Source: Gymnopilus junonius (lineage: Eukaryota; Basidiomycota; Agaricomycetes; Agaricales; Galerinaceae). From it: a stretch of 64,000 nucleotides of DNA. The DNA is taken from positions 88,470 through 152,469 of the forward strand of contig JADNYJ010000095.1 of NCBI GenBank assembly GCA_015501075.1. Reading direction: 5' to 3'. A program made the position numbers and the translations under genes. Shown piece by piece: positions 39,181-50,991 of the stretch. Every line of letters starts with the position of its first letter. Positions within the stretch are counted from its first letter, which is position 1. Under the pieces are notes generated by a model that was not told the DNA's origin, did no database searches, and saw nothing but the letters and a program-made list of their open reading frames with translations.

Positions 39181-40945
39181 TGGGCCATAGATTCATGCAT
39201 TGAGAAAAAAGCCTGAGTTTTGACTAATACTAGTGCTACGTCCAAAACACAGCTAGCCCTCATTAATCTTGTCTGGGATTGCAAGAAAAGCAGATATTGC
39301 CATGATAGAACACATGGGTTGGGTGCTGAAGTGAAGAAAAATTGGTGGGTTCAAGGGCTCTTGGAAGCAAATCTGTATATTTTTGGACCCAGGGCTTTCT
39401 GTCCCAAAGTGAGAAATTTCAGCCAGGGATTTCCAAACTTGGAATAAGGCTCAGCTCAAGACAAAAGCCTATTGCTGCACAACTTGAAGCTAAGATTGGA
39501 TGTACCTTTACATGGATTCTAAATACTATTCAGTATTATACTGACTGAAGATTAGTTCCAATTAGAATCTGATGTGACTGTTAAGGATAATAGTGAGATG
39601 AGTGGGGTTTGAGATAATTCTGGGATGCAAGAAGTGTCATAATCAACTACTGTACACTCTGCAAGACTGATTTCAGAAGGTAATCTAAGGAATTGAGAGG
39701 GTTAAAATATCACAGGATACAGTCCTTAATACCCCTTGGCTTATGGAATATATGGTGAGGAATAAACTTACTTGAGGCCCCATCCTTTCCTTCCCACTTT
39801 TACCAAAGTATGAGTAACTTGCAACTCTCTTGAGAATAAAGCAGGTAGATCACCCTGATTTTGGAAGGTCACTTTGAGCTATATTTCAGTACATCTTTAT
39901 CAGGGATCTATTGGACATTTTTAAGAGAACTGACTCTCCTGGAACCTATTTTTTTCCCTCCAAAAAAGCGAAAATCAGACAAACCTTGGATTTTCTTCAC
40001 AACAAAATAAGCGCTCGCCTAGTGTCAAGTTTGTGTTAAGTAAGGGGAATAAATACGTCTAAGATGCAAAAAGAATTACATCATTTAGTCCAGAATTGAC
40101 TTCTCTAGACCTCATTTTCCTTCCTTGGAACTTTTTGATTTATAGCAAAGCTGTGAATTTCGGACAAAAAGAGAGAGAGCGTACATCTCGGCTTACATTA
40201 GACGTTTAGTACTATTACATAACTTCAATATGCAAAAAGAATTAGAAGAATTGGCCAATGATTGACTTACCTGGACCATACTCTTTCCTCCTCTTAGATA
40301 GAAAGATACAGAGAAATAATCATTTATGAGTTAAAAATCGGTCTTTGACCTCTCAGTTTGGCTTGAAATATCCAGGGTGCATTAGCTTACTTTATTTAAA
40401 AAATGCTTTGCATTATTTGGCTGAAGAATGATGGATCTGTATGCATCATCTCCTCCTTCTCCTGGGTAAAGATGATATTTTGCGAGGTTGGGCTATATAA
40501 TAGCTTGTAGAAATGTTTTAGAGCTGCTAATTTATGTTACATAACATCCTAAACTAATTTAAAAATTTTTGACAATTTTCCAGCATGGACTTGTGTCCCT
40601 ACGTGCTTGGTCGAGCCTAGCAGTGGGACGCGCATCGCAGGTGTGTGCGCTCGCGAACATCACGTGCACCCAAAACAGTCTTTCGGACATTGCTTTGGTC
40701 ATCTCGGTCGAAATCGGTCCTTGATCTGAGACCGTCCCATTTCGGAAAGCCCTTGACACAGTGAATCTGCCATGGGTGGGACCACCATTGACATTGATGC
40801 CCAGTGAGAAAAGCACCTCACCTAAGTGAACCAGACAGAACCGGACCAAGCATGCTAGCCATGGTTAGGCATTTGGCAGTTTCCTGGTTTTGCCTAGATT
40901 TTTTACCTAACCACACATTTCGTGATTGAACAAATTAATGCAATT

Positions 40946-40980
40946 CTACTAAATGCTACTAATTTGGTAGCATTTAGTAG
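40946..40980. repeat. Perfect 14-bp hairpin
   Basis: CTACTAAATGCTAC (40946-40959), a 7-base loop, then its exact reverse complement (40967-40980). Confidence 0.85.
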
Positions 40981-41524
40981 ACATCTGTGAAAATCCAGTC
41001 TGCCTCATGTAGATACAATCAGACCAATTCCAATGAGAGCGGACAGGTGGTCGTCTTATATGGAGAAGAATTATCTTTTGACATTGGCAGTGCCTGGAAA
41101 AATAACATATGACTTCATCCAGCAGCTTGCTCCGCTGCGGCTGTGCGAAGATCTAGTCTCAAATCAAATCGAATCTGAGCAGAAGGTCTGTCAAAAATCT
41201 TTTTATAGGTGTTAAGGTTCGGCCTTAACTTAAGAGTTCGATATTTCGTGTATTTAATCCGTAGACTTCAATATACTTATATTTAGACCTATGTACCCTT
41301 ATCTAAATCACCCTCACACTGAGGTAAGATCTAGTAGCTATGGTATGATGTGCACTGCACCTGGCATGCTGAAGGATATGGTAACTTAGTACTTATGCTC
41401 AAGTATCCACTCGAGTGTTCACACGAAGCTTAGGGGTAAAAATAGTAAGAAGATTGATTGATTTCTACTACATGAACATCTCGTATTTATACTATCTAGG
41501 ACATAGCCTTTGTGACTCATTGAG

Positions 41525-42025
41525 CACTGGTTTAATGAGTCCTGAATTCACAAACAAGGAGAATCCTCTCAAGGGGGTGCTGGAAACTGAAAAAAAGACC
41601 CTATCTCAAAAGTTAGTGTAACATGGGCTGGGAAATTGATTTCTGACACTTTTAGGGCAGTACGATGAAAATTGGCTGAGGTATGGCCATTTTGGAATCT
41701 AGGCATGGATTACCATATATAGATCAAATTCATCCATATAAGGCAATATCACGTGATAGTTAGTCCAAAAATCTTGGCGACATTTTTTGAAAAAGATGCG
41801 CAATGAGCCAATATGTCGAAAAAAATTAAGGAGAAAAAAAAGTTCTCACGGACCACAAAATGTCTAATATCTTCTCAATTTTTATTTTGACACACTGAAA
41901 CCTTCAGAAATCGATTTCCCATCCCCATTTACCCCCATTTTCGACATTGGGTCTTTTTTCAGTTTCCGGCACCCCCTTGAATCCTCTTTAAATTTGTTCG
42001 ACTCATTTTCGGTTCAGGCACAACT
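41525..42025. repeat. Imperfect long inverted repeat (foldback)
   Basis: The left arm 41525-41697 aligns to the reverse complement of 41860-42025. The clearest block is GGGGGTGCTGGAAACTGAAA against GGGGGTGCCGGAAACTGAAA, followed in both arms by AAAGACCC and later GATTTCTGA. The arms are about 70-75% alike by eye, with a middle of about 160 bases. The structure resembles a foldback or MITE-like element, but no terminal target duplication was identified. Confidence 0.6.
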
Positions 42026-42093
42026 GTCAACTGAAAGCTAAAAATAGGATTGATTTCGAGTTAAGAAGACTAACTAGAACTTTCTACTGAGTG

Positions 42094-42594
42094 CTACAAA
42101 GTAGAATTTAAGGTAATTGTCCATTCCTCTAATATCCATAACAATAGGTCAGCAGTCACAATTTCTGAACTTGATTTGTCCAAGGGTTTGCAGACCGCAG
42201 TCCAGAGCAGAAGACGACCAAGATGATTACAGTAAGAACGACAAGAGCAGCAAGATTGCAGAGCCAGATAAAAAAGCCAGCACATTCAGATGAGTCAATG
42301 GTCAGGTAGGTGTTGCTCTGACTTGCGTGATGCGCCTTCCGAAAGCCGGAACTGTACAGTACCCGGTATATTCCGGAAGCCAATTCCTTGCCCGCTGTGA
42401 CTACAGAAAGGTATGAAAGGGAACGTAAGGATATAATTCCTCAATTGTAAGAATACGTACTTAGGGCTCTAAAGGTAAGCACAACGAGTAATCTTGCTCT
42501 GAATGACAGTACTATTTCTGAAAAGAAACAGGACGGAAATAAGTAGAAGAAGAAGCAGGAGAACGGGAGAACGTTCATATTTTACATGCTCCAT
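42094..42594 (-). CDS. Possible small membrane protein
   Basis: Tentative model. An intron with GTACGTATTC at its 5' end and TTTCTGTAG at its 3' end joins a frame (IVLSFRARLLVVLTFRAL) to ITAGKELASGIYRVLYSSG, followed by a strong hydrophobic helix (WLCNLAALVVLTVIILVVF) and a stop at 42094. Just upstream, ATG at 42594 opens a very hydrophobic stretch that may instead be an intron polypyrimidine tract ending TTTTCAG. The hydrophobic segment suggests a fragment of a multi-pass membrane protein. No family was recognised; it could be a relic. Confidence 0.3.
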
Positions 42595-43062
42595 AATATC
42601 GCGAGCACCTAGCTGGTAAAAATTCTACCATCGAAAACTGCTTATAATTGATTCGCTGTAGTTTTGGGAAAAACGATTGTTATTGGGCAAGGTACACTAA
42701 TACATGCATGCATAATGTAAACTAGTAAAGAACGTGAATCGAAATTGCGGGTGCTGGTGATGGATCAATGAGTGATGAGTCGTCGATTACAGATGGAATG
42801 AGCTAGTAAGCAAGTGAGTAATTAGGCGTAATGCTAAAGAATGAGTTGGTCATGAAGACATAAAGATTTAGAAATGCACCAAAGATTAGAGAGAACCGCC
42901 AAAGGGATTCGGATGGCCACGGGAATGAATGGGGGTTGGGAAGGAAGGTGCAGCTCGAAGCTTGAAGACTGGACTTGGAGGGCGTCGTGCTTGAAACCTG
43001 GATGTGGTCCTAAAGGAGTCAGCACGATAGTACCTCGATCACAGATCATGGAGCCAGGAGGA
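42595..43062. other. Short intergenic region
   Basis: About 470 bases between two minus-strand coding regions, including the 3' side of the gene at 43063. Nothing else was seen. Confidence 0.35.
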
Positions 43063-44100
43063 TCAGCAAGATCCAGAGGAAGCAATACCAGTCCAACCCG
43101 ACTGATTTTGACTTTGACTTCTGACCCATTCCTCATCCACATCCCCCTCCGCATCCGCATCTTCATCGCCACCCACCCATTCCTCGTCCGGGTCGCCATC
43201 AGCGTCTTCATCCCCCAAATACTCCTCGTCTATATCTCCATCCGCATCTTCATCCCCCAAATACTCTTCATCCGTATCTCCTTGGGCATCGGCGTCTCCT
43301 AATTCGTCTTCGTGTTGCTGCTGCTGTACTTGTGCGACCGGCCGTTCTGGTTCTGGGTTCGTTGCTTCCTCGATTCTTGGGAGGGTACCTTGAGGTTGAG
43401 GATGAATTGCACTTCGACGGGGGGTCGAGTGTAGACGGGAACGCGGGCTGGGACTGGGAGGTTGAGGTTGGCGAGGACTAGGAAGAGAGCGTGTGCTGGA
43501 ACGCTGATGGGGGGTGGGAGTGGGACGCGCATTTGGGCTGGGACGTTTACCAGGACGAGGTCGCGGACGCGCATGCGGTTGGGAGTATTGAAAACGCCTA
43601 GGGACACGCGTGGGCGTGGCAGGTATAGAAGGCGTAGAATTGATTAAGGAACGAAGAGGATTAGGAGGCGGAGCGCCAGGTGTTGGTCCGTATCCTCTTT
43701 CTGGCTGGGTACTTCCAGACTGAGAAACAGGCGTGCGGGGATTGCAGTCGTTCCGACCACCTGATTCTGGCTTGGACTCGGAGTCAGACTCGGAGTCAGA
43801 GTCAAGCGACGTCAATGGCGATAATCCGTCCAGATAAGATGGACTTAAACCTGGAGATGGACTTGGGCCTGGGGTCGAATTCGTACTCGATCCTGTAACG
43901 GAATTTGAACCTGAACTTGGAACGCTGGTAGGTGCGTAATCGCCGATTATATGGTCGAACGGCCACGTATCAGTTTCAAGGAATGGATTGTTGGAGGCGG
44001 AGGAGTGGGTGTCTGAGTAAGGGACTTGACGAGTACGCCATCCTTCGGGATCGAGGGCGGAGTGTTCTTCCGAGGGAGGGTGGTTGGGCGTGTAGAACAT
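43063..44100 (-). CDS. Low-complexity protein with acidic tandem repeats
   Basis: Uninterrupted frame of 345 residues with an ATG at 44098-44100 (MFYTPNHPPSEEHSA). The first half is Ser/Pro-rich with a DSDSESDSES patch. The middle is very basic, Arg/Pro-rich (ARPRPRPGKRPSPN). Then comes an acidic block of three to four units of the type GDEDADGDxDEEYL (about 43130-43300), and the protein ends GWTGIASSGSC. The charge segregation (basic middle, acidic end) is typical of disordered nuclear proteins, but no domain is recognised. The repeat is nearly perfect at DNA level (about 45-base units), so copy number may vary between strains. Confidence 0.6.
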   Translation of the reverse strand: MFYTPNHPPSEEHSALDPEGWRTRQVPYSDTHSSASNNPFLETDTWPFDHIIGDYAPTSVPSSGSNSVTGSSTNSTPGPSPSPGLSPSYLDGLSPLTSLDSDSESDSESKPESGGRNDCNPRTPVSQSGSTQPERGYGPTPGAPPPNPLRSLINSTPSIPATPTRVPRRFQYSQPHARPRPRPGKRPSPNARPTPTPHQRSSTRSLPSPRQPQPPSPSPRSRLHSTPRRSAIHPQPQGTLPRIEEATNPEPERPVAQVQQQQHEDELGDADAQGDTDEEYLGDEDADGDIDEEYLGDEDADGDPDEEWVGGDEDADAEGDVDEEWVRSQSQNQSGWTGIASSGSC

Positions 44101-45269
44101 TAATCTGGTGACGTAGAGAGAGAGAAATAATCAAGAAGGAAACTGCACAGCAGCGGAAACTTGGAAAAGGGGAAAAAAATAAAAGAAGGGAGGGGGTCGT
44201 AAATGATGGGAAATCGTAAATGAGAAGGCGAGGTGTCGAGAATCAGAGGTCCCTTTATACTTTTGAGCGACACGCAATGCGGACGCTCATGTGTGGCATG
44301 CCATGCCACTCATTCATTCGTTACCCCCATCCTTCGTGTTTACCGAATAAAAGCTGCCGAGCGACCGCTGTAATCCGCATCTTGTCCGCATCAGATAAGC
44401 CTCGACATACATATGGGGATCGTCGTCCCGAAAAGAATTATTCACCTTAGGTTCAAAGCGAAAGGGATCACACTTCCCCTTCGTAGAAATCGTCTGGGAC
44501 ATAGCCACGGAATGGCGGCGATCTTGATCTACATGTTGCGTAAAAGTGTACCCTTGTACGGGGAACAATGCGCAACTCCTTGGCGTTTTCCTTCAAGTCG
44601 GATGTCGGATAAGGTACAGGGAACTTGTGGCACGCCAATGCTGCGGCTAAGCGAAACTGGCAGATTCTCTCATGTTGTGAGCAAGAAGGTCTGTCGATGC
44701 TTATTCAGCAATCATAGGCCATGTTAAATACTTACATAACTCACCTGTAGCGCAGTTATACAGAACAGATTGAAGGGCTTTCTGACGCTAGGCTTCAACG
44801 ACAGTGATGATGACTATTTCGGATTCAAAGCACGCATCGCCGACATCTGCCGGTAAAGGTCCCGCCACGCACAACCAAATATGATCAGTCTGCCTCGTCA
44901 TTGTAACCAACAGCGACCAGGACACTCGCGTTTCCCCTCCTCACATCCACACCACACCTCCATCGCCTGCACGTCCTATATACATCCTCTTCTCTGCCTG
45001 CACATTCACCCGTTCCACAACCTTGGCGAAATTCTCAGTGATACCGCGATACAGCACAACCGACCACCAATGCTCTATCTCAGCACGCCGAGTCGGGTCG
45101 TATTGAGAGCCCCACTCAGGAGTCGGAGATGGCAGCACGGGTACAGAAGGCGACCTTGATCAAAGAGCGTGAAAGATGGATATCCTGGATGCCAGCCCTC
45201 TGGGCTGCCTCTCCTCTCCCTGGGTTTGGCAGACAAGCCGCTTGAAATCGCCTTCTCAACCCTGCCAGC
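44101..45269. other. Intergenic region
   Basis: About 1.2 kb including the promoter of the minus-strand gene at 44100. It contains a GTGTGGCATGCCATGCCAC palindromic stretch near 44290. Short frames only. Confidence 0.35.
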
Positions 45270-45510
45270 CAAACATTCCTACCACCATCGAGGTTAATTG
45301 GAACGGCCTCTTTCTCTCGCCAAAGATCCCGCACACCTACCGCCTTGCTCGCAATGGAACCTGAATTGGACTGTGGATCTCCTGCTGATACCTACTTACT
45401 CATTTACTCTGATAATTTGATCCCATTTTCTCAAGAATTCTTCGCTTTGTTAAGGTATTGCGCTGACTCTCGTGCTAATGCGAACCGAACCGACTTTAAA
45501 ACGAGGTAAG
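45270..45510 (+). pseudogene. Relic of lineage-specific family (copy 3)
   Basis: The segment translating to QPNIPTTIEVNWNGLFLSP corresponds to QANIPTGFEIPDDVNWNEI at 47.8 kb (minus) and QPNIPTGFQVPDDADW at 57.35 kb. The following non-coding stretch (CTTTGTTAAGGTAT, then GCTGACTCT) also matches 57590-57620. Only this fragment remains, so it is a relic rather than a gene. Confidence 0.5.
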
Positions 45511-47429
45511 AAAAAATAAAAATCGTATCTAAACAAATGGTAAGGTAAACTACGTTCATCAGGGAGCAAAATAGTGATTTAAATACCAGCACGAGATATA
45601 TATTAGTAGACCGAGTGCTATTAGGACTCGCCAATTTGAAAGAACGTTAAAAATTTTTCATACTTGAAATTATACGAGAAAACCTTCAGTCACTCTAAAT
45701 AAAATATGTCTTGGCCTATATACGCAGGCGTGTGTAGCCAGCAAACGTTTAATGTGCAAGAAAGAAATCCACACGTGGTCAAGAGTCCCAAATCGTAAGC
45801 TACAGATACTTAAAGTCATCAGCTTCAGCCGTCGATCTTCCAAAAAAACAGGAAAACTCACCACGTAATAACCCATCTCTTCTATTTCCACCGCTACCAG
45901 ATCACACAACCCAACCGGAGAAGTGGCATACTACTATCGGTGGGATAGTCGCCCGTGGTTCTAGATAGCGCCAATTCAACCAACACACCTTATAAAGGCC
46001 TCGTGAGAGGCTGGTAAATCCGGAAGCCAGGACATACGCAGGTCAAAGCGAGGCAAAAAGAGGGTCGAGCGCGGCCTTAAATTGGCGTGGAATGCCTGAG
46101 GTAGCTTTGAGGCGAGCTAGGACACGCTCTTGAGGTCGTTACGCATCATTGGCGCGTCGTGCCCCTTCAGATTAACTGGAAGTCTGGAACAGCATTTTAG
46201 GTGGTGAACACGGTTAGAATCAAAGGGTGAACTTACTCACCTCCAAATGGTGCCGTTCAGGATGCAGCTAACCACCATTAATCGTCCTGCGGGGCCGCAA
46301 GAACTGTAGGTACCATGATACCGGTGGGTTCCAGTGAACCCAGCGTGGACAATCGTGTCACAGCGGTGCTCAACTGTCGGGAGATGGAGAGCAGAAAGAA
46401 GGGTTGACCCCGAGGCTCGAGGAGGTGAGAGCAAGGTGAGAGGGGTTGTGCGAGGTTCTGGTCAGGTGAACTTCCCCGTTGTCGATTGTTTCCGACTTGT
46501 CACTATTTGCCAATGCTAGTTTTGAAGGCCTTCTTGGGGTCTTTCGAGTCAGCTCTTCTCCTTCGCCCTAGAGTATATCCGAGACACATTTAGAATCAAA
46601 TGATTTTGAGCTTGGTCAAAATAAGCGCGACTTGAAGCATTGTCGAAAGTCTCCCTTAACAAGCTGAAGACGCGTTGATATCTGCAGATTTATGACACTG
46701 ATTGTGAACAACATCCTCCTGCTTCTGTTTCCGCCGCCGCCGCCTCCGCTCATCCTGTCAAGTTTCCACTGTTAAATGAGCAGCTGAATGTATATATACA
46801 TGGCCGACCAGAAGGATGTCTGATCCAAGTGTCCTCTTTCGAAGGACCCCTTTTTTTCAGATTAAACAATGAATCTTGCCTGTACAGACATAAGCCCCGC
46901 CACACTGAATTATGCAGTGGTGTGGAAATGAATTGGAGCAATCAGTAGAGATCTTTTTAGAGAAGCGAATCAATGTCAAGTCATTCGAGCGAAAGAGTAT
47001 ACACATTGAGATAACATACGATACATGAAGGAATGTGATTGAGTACTACCAGTACACTAGGCTATCAGGCTATAGAGGAAGGAGAGTATGCAACTTGAAA
47101 GATCGACAAGGAAAGGAACGTTGAATCTACAGTAGAGCATAGGTACATTCAAAGAAAAAAAGGGAAAGGAATGTGTCGACAACCTAATCGAGTTGGACGA
47201 ATCTAAAAAAATGTTAGTAGTCGAGCAAGGATTTATGATTACAATTAGGATTGAGTCATATGTAGAAATTTACGATACTAATATCGATACAGAAGAAATT
47301 GTGAAAAATACATGGAGATGTTTTGGAAATTGGAGGACATCACTCAGGTTACAGTGGCTCACCAGGACGATTCACGAACACAACGCCGAAATTTGTCTCG
47401 AAAACTCCAGTCAGACAACGCCGCGGACA
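45511..47429. other. Gene-poor region with dispersed repeat copy B
   Basis: About 1.9 kb. The part at 45705-46040 is the second copy of the repeat at 38860. The rest shows only short frames and no recognised feature. Confidence 0.4.
45705..46040 (+). repeat. Dispersed repeat, copy B
   Basis: Same-orientation diverged match to 38860-39180; anchors are given there. Confidence 0.5.
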
Positions 47430-48220
47430 GCACACAACCAGGATCCGGACTACCTTCAGGCTTCCTCAGCGCCGCTCGCACTTGGATCGGCACCTTCTGC
47501 CCTGGGATTGATCGAAGCTGGGATGGGGTTGGGATTGTGCTGAAGCGAGGGTGTGGGTATGGGCGTAGGTGTGTCGGGGTATACACCAGTCTCGAAAATG
47601 CCTGCAAAGGAACCATCCGCATAGGGATGAGGTGAGGCCGACGGGGTAAACGGGGCGAAGGGAGTGGTCCGAAATCCAATTCGGGTTCACTAGCACTATT
47701 GGGGAAGGAGCTAGGTATTCTAGGATGATCTCGATTGGGATGTTAGACAAGAGGATGATCTCGTTCCAGTTTACATCGTCTGGGATTTCAAAGCCGGTTG
47801 GGATGTTGGCCTGGTTGGGTGGGAAGGTGGGAAGTGTGGGTAGTACGATTGGTGGACTAAAGTTGTGTGAGAGTGTGGACGGAAGAGGAAATGTATATGG
47901 AAATGAGGAAGGAGGAGGATGGGTAGAACTTGTGGTAAGAAGGTGATTAGGGGAGGTAAAGATGAGAAAGAGAGTACCCACACAGTAATAGAGCTTGAAG
48001 CGAAAAAAATGTTCATCTGAATCGGCATTGACGTTTGTATCGACATCTCGTAGTGGACGACGCCGCGCCAGCTCTTCCTTAAACAATAACCTCCGAGGTG
48101 TAGCCTCGGGTGAGGATGGCGTTAGGAAAGTTGGGACTTGGCAAGAAAGCGGGAGTTTCCATCGCGCTTGGTTTTAGTGGGCGTTACAGGGACATGACGA
48201 AATGGGCGTGGATGAGCATG
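47430..48220 (-). pseudogene. Lineage-specific family, copy 1 with frameshifts
   Basis: Minus-strand locus matching the plus-strand pieces at 56313-57463. Its 5' part (48220 to about 47990) aligns to the MSPVTPTKTKRDG start at 57026, but here the first codons read ATGTCCCTGTAA because one C is missing (ATGTCCCCTGTAA in the other copy). A second C is missing about 60 bases on. Downstream, FKEELARRRPLRDVDTN, QANIPTGFEIPDDVNWNEI and IPIEIILEYLAPS are readable. Then PELDFGP and, after another frame change, TGVYPDTPTP match PELDFW and FETGVYPSTP at 56.5 kb. So this copy preserves the full gene order, with several single-base losses. No known domain was recognised. Confidence 0.55.
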
Positions 48221-48340
48221 AGCGTTAGGTGAAGTCGAGCACTTGTGAAAGAAGAAAGAAGAAGAATTAAGCGTCTAGCGTCTAGTGTCTAGAGCGGTAA
48301 ACTGCACTGCAGTGAATGAATAGGGAGTAAGCGTTAAAGA
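47984..48340 (-). repeat. Inverted duplicate segment, left copy
   Basis: About 357 bases matching the reverse complement of 56882-57237 at roughly 94% by eye, including upstream non-coding sequence (CTCTAGACACTAGACGCTAG) and the start of the family gene. Confidence 0.85.
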
Positions 48341-50410
48341 GAGACAGTGAGTAAATTAAGAGGGAAATATGCGAACTTTTGAGAGCACCCTTTATACGAG
48401 TATAATTGGTGCGCCATAAAATTGTGGCATGCCACCACCGCAGCCAGTGACTCCTTTGTTCGCAATAGCCGTATCTCTTCCGCGCGAGATAAAGGATCGA
48501 CGGACGGCTCGTCTATTCGAAAAGGACGTCTTTCAATGAATGGTCTAGAATAAAGGAGAAGGAGAGCTCACGATTTGTCATTCCAAGCCGTTTGCGCAGA
48601 GTCTGAATCTGCCTCGTGTGGAAGGAAGTGAGCTAGATTTGGATGAGAAAGCGCATGCATGTGATCGCTTTTGAGGGTGACGATGATGGTTTTTTGACGT
48701 TTTCAGTTGACGGAAAAGGGTAGAAGGGGTGACAGATGACTCCGAGCCGGTGAATTCGAACTTCAAACCTCGAACTGCTGTGGCTAAGCGAGAGAGTGGC
48801 AAGTGAAATAAATGGGTGGCAGAATATCTTATCTCTTGTGATCGGAGATATTGCCACAGCTCTATCGATGGTATTGTACTGGTCAGTGGTTGATTCTATA
48901 TGATATAAGTAAGGCACTCACCAATGAACTCGGGTATGCAAGGTGAAATCGGTGTAAGCAAAGACGACGTTGTCGGCTGGAGGCACATAAGCAAAGGAGA
49001 CTAAACTACAGGCGCAGGATATTGATGCTCTGCTCTGTTCTTACAGGAAAAATACACGAGCACAAATGCGATAATACAAGAACCCTAATACAGCGTAGAT
49101 AGTTCGGAAAAGCGAGTTGTACTGTTGTAGAGGAAGTTTTCAGCGTTGTAGGCGTGTGGCTACAGGCGTTGCCGTCGGCCGAATTCCGTCGTTGAGGCCA
49201 CTGCCACACACAGCCAAATACGAGCTCACTGTCTCGCACATTCTCGAGAGTCGAGATTGCTCAACGTTAACCACCTCCCCGCATACAACTCCTTATTTCT
49301 GATGATGCTCTGGCTTACGGTGACTTCTATGATACGTCTTTTCGGCTCCAGGCGCGATGATTGTGGATAACCGCAGGGAAAGATGGTACGTTCTGCACAT
49401 GTCTAGACGTCTTTCTTTCAACGTCTTCTTTCAATGCCGCTGAAGAAAAACCTTCTCTAGATATGCACGCGTACCACGTTTATACTTTGGAGCTACATAT
49501 CTCTCGCTGAGTTGCCCCGCTTCCCGCAATCGTCATCGGCTTAACGCGTCCACACCCAGAAGTCTTGAAGCAAAATGGGAATAGGCAGGTGTTGGAACTG
49601 GACGCATCAGTGGTGGTACTCCTACTTGCTGATATGGAGCGGGATGGACGCTGCGGCTCGTAGCCTGAACGAGGAGGCATATACGCACAAGAAAGTTAAT
49701 CTGCATCCCCCCCTTCCCAACTAACCACGTTAACCAGCTCTCATTCGACAGACATGTTTTTGAGGTGACATGTCTTTCGGCTCAACGTCTGTCATTTGCA
49801 CCTTGCGACTCTCCGCGTAGTCGTGGTTCCGCCAGTCACGGATATGAATTTGATGGTCAGACCAGGAGAGTGGTCTCGAGCTAAGCAGGCGGATTTGGGG
49901 CTCGGTCTGAGGGACCTCCGCTATGCCAACACCATTGCCGATATCAGTTTTGGCGTCTTCTATTTTCGTCAAGGACAATCGTCCGGTTGGTCTGCATTTA
50001 TATCTTTCAGCTTCAGCTGCTGACCGACACTCTCTTGTTATATAATGCGCATCAACACCTGCACAGACGCACTTGCGGATGACCCCCCATTGGTCTGGCG
50101 GCGCATCAATGATTCCGTAACACGACTGCTGCTCTCAACAGTGCATTTCCTTGGCTGACATACTCATCAACGCGTCAATTTCGACTTTTCCCCCATGTCC
50201 TCAACCTCTGAATCCTGGATGAATCATTTCTACTCCCAATCTCACCTTCAGCTTTGACTTTGACTCTATGGCACCACGTCACTGGATATTCATTCCGTGT
50301 TCAAATTTCAAGTACCATGTCAAGCGCGCCCGTAGTCTTCGGAATTTATTCGGAAGGTACGATTTCGGCAAGATCCGGCAAGGAACCTATTCTCACTTCG
50401 GAATTGAACA
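48341..50410. other. Region without a firm gene
   Basis: About 2 kb. A short minus-strand frame at 49480-49680 (MPPRSGYEPQRPSRS...) and another at 49730-49978 could be exons, but no domain or reliable splice join supports them. The 48578-48917 minus frames are low-similarity Ser-rich stretches. Confidence 0.35.
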
Positions 50411-50870
50411 ATGGCCACAGCAACAATTCCAGTAAACGGTTTTGGACCTCTATCTCTCTGCCATACACCACCTGGACGACTAGACAAGAGATATCCCCAG
50501 GAAAGGTATGTCCTCAGTCCTCTTTTCATACACAAGCGAGTCACTGATCCGCATTCTATTCTTCGTCGGAATGAGCAGCAAAGACGGCTATAGCATTCTA
50601 TCCAGATTCCAGAGCCCACAACAACCCACGTGTAGGCAAGGCTATGCTTTCAAGGCCGCATGTCAACCACGATCCTCCCGAGGCTGTACGCGCAGCAACC
50701 AATTTTACGAATCATACAGTCAATTAAAACCCCGTTCAAGGAAAAATATCCGTATCGGGGCAAATTGTCCATCGTTACGTAGCGGATGGAGCGAACAAAG
50801 GCGATCGTGGGGGAGAAAAGACAAAGGTATCCGTCAAGTACCCTTTTTTTGTCCTTTGCAGTGTGCTTGA
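50411..50870 (+). CDS. Possible short two-exon protein
   Basis: Tentative. ATG at 50411 opens MATATIPVNGFGPLSLCHTP. A GTATGT donor near 50506 and an acceptor GAGCAG near 50578 would join it to SKDGYSILSRFQSPQQ and a basic tail ending near 50870. The splice signals are good, but the protein resembles nothing I know and the second exon is compositionally plain. It lies just upstream of the gene at 50992. Confidence 0.25.
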
Positions 50871-50991
50871 TGGATGAATGGATGGATGGCAACACGAGGC
50901 GCGCACACACATTGAGTTGTATAAAAGGTGACGCATAGCTCGCGATTTTTCTCCCCAGTTCCCCTGCTGATCGTAAAGATCCAATAGTCCC

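Larger units (their letters stand above)
38248..42093. other. AT-rich, gene-poor region with repeats
   Basis: About 3.8 kb clearly richer in A/T than the flanks, with only short frames. It includes a copy of a dispersed repeat (38860-39180), a GC-rich island at about 40590-40860, a hairpin (40946-40980) and a long foldback structure (41525-42025). No reverse transcriptase or transposase motif was recognised. It looks like an accumulation of old, decayed repeats. Confidence 0.5.

Noticed and set aside
38248..42093. Possible retrotransposon
   Set aside because: I looked for reverse transcriptase, integrase or transposase motifs and for long terminal repeats and found none; only the foldback and the dispersed repeat are supported.
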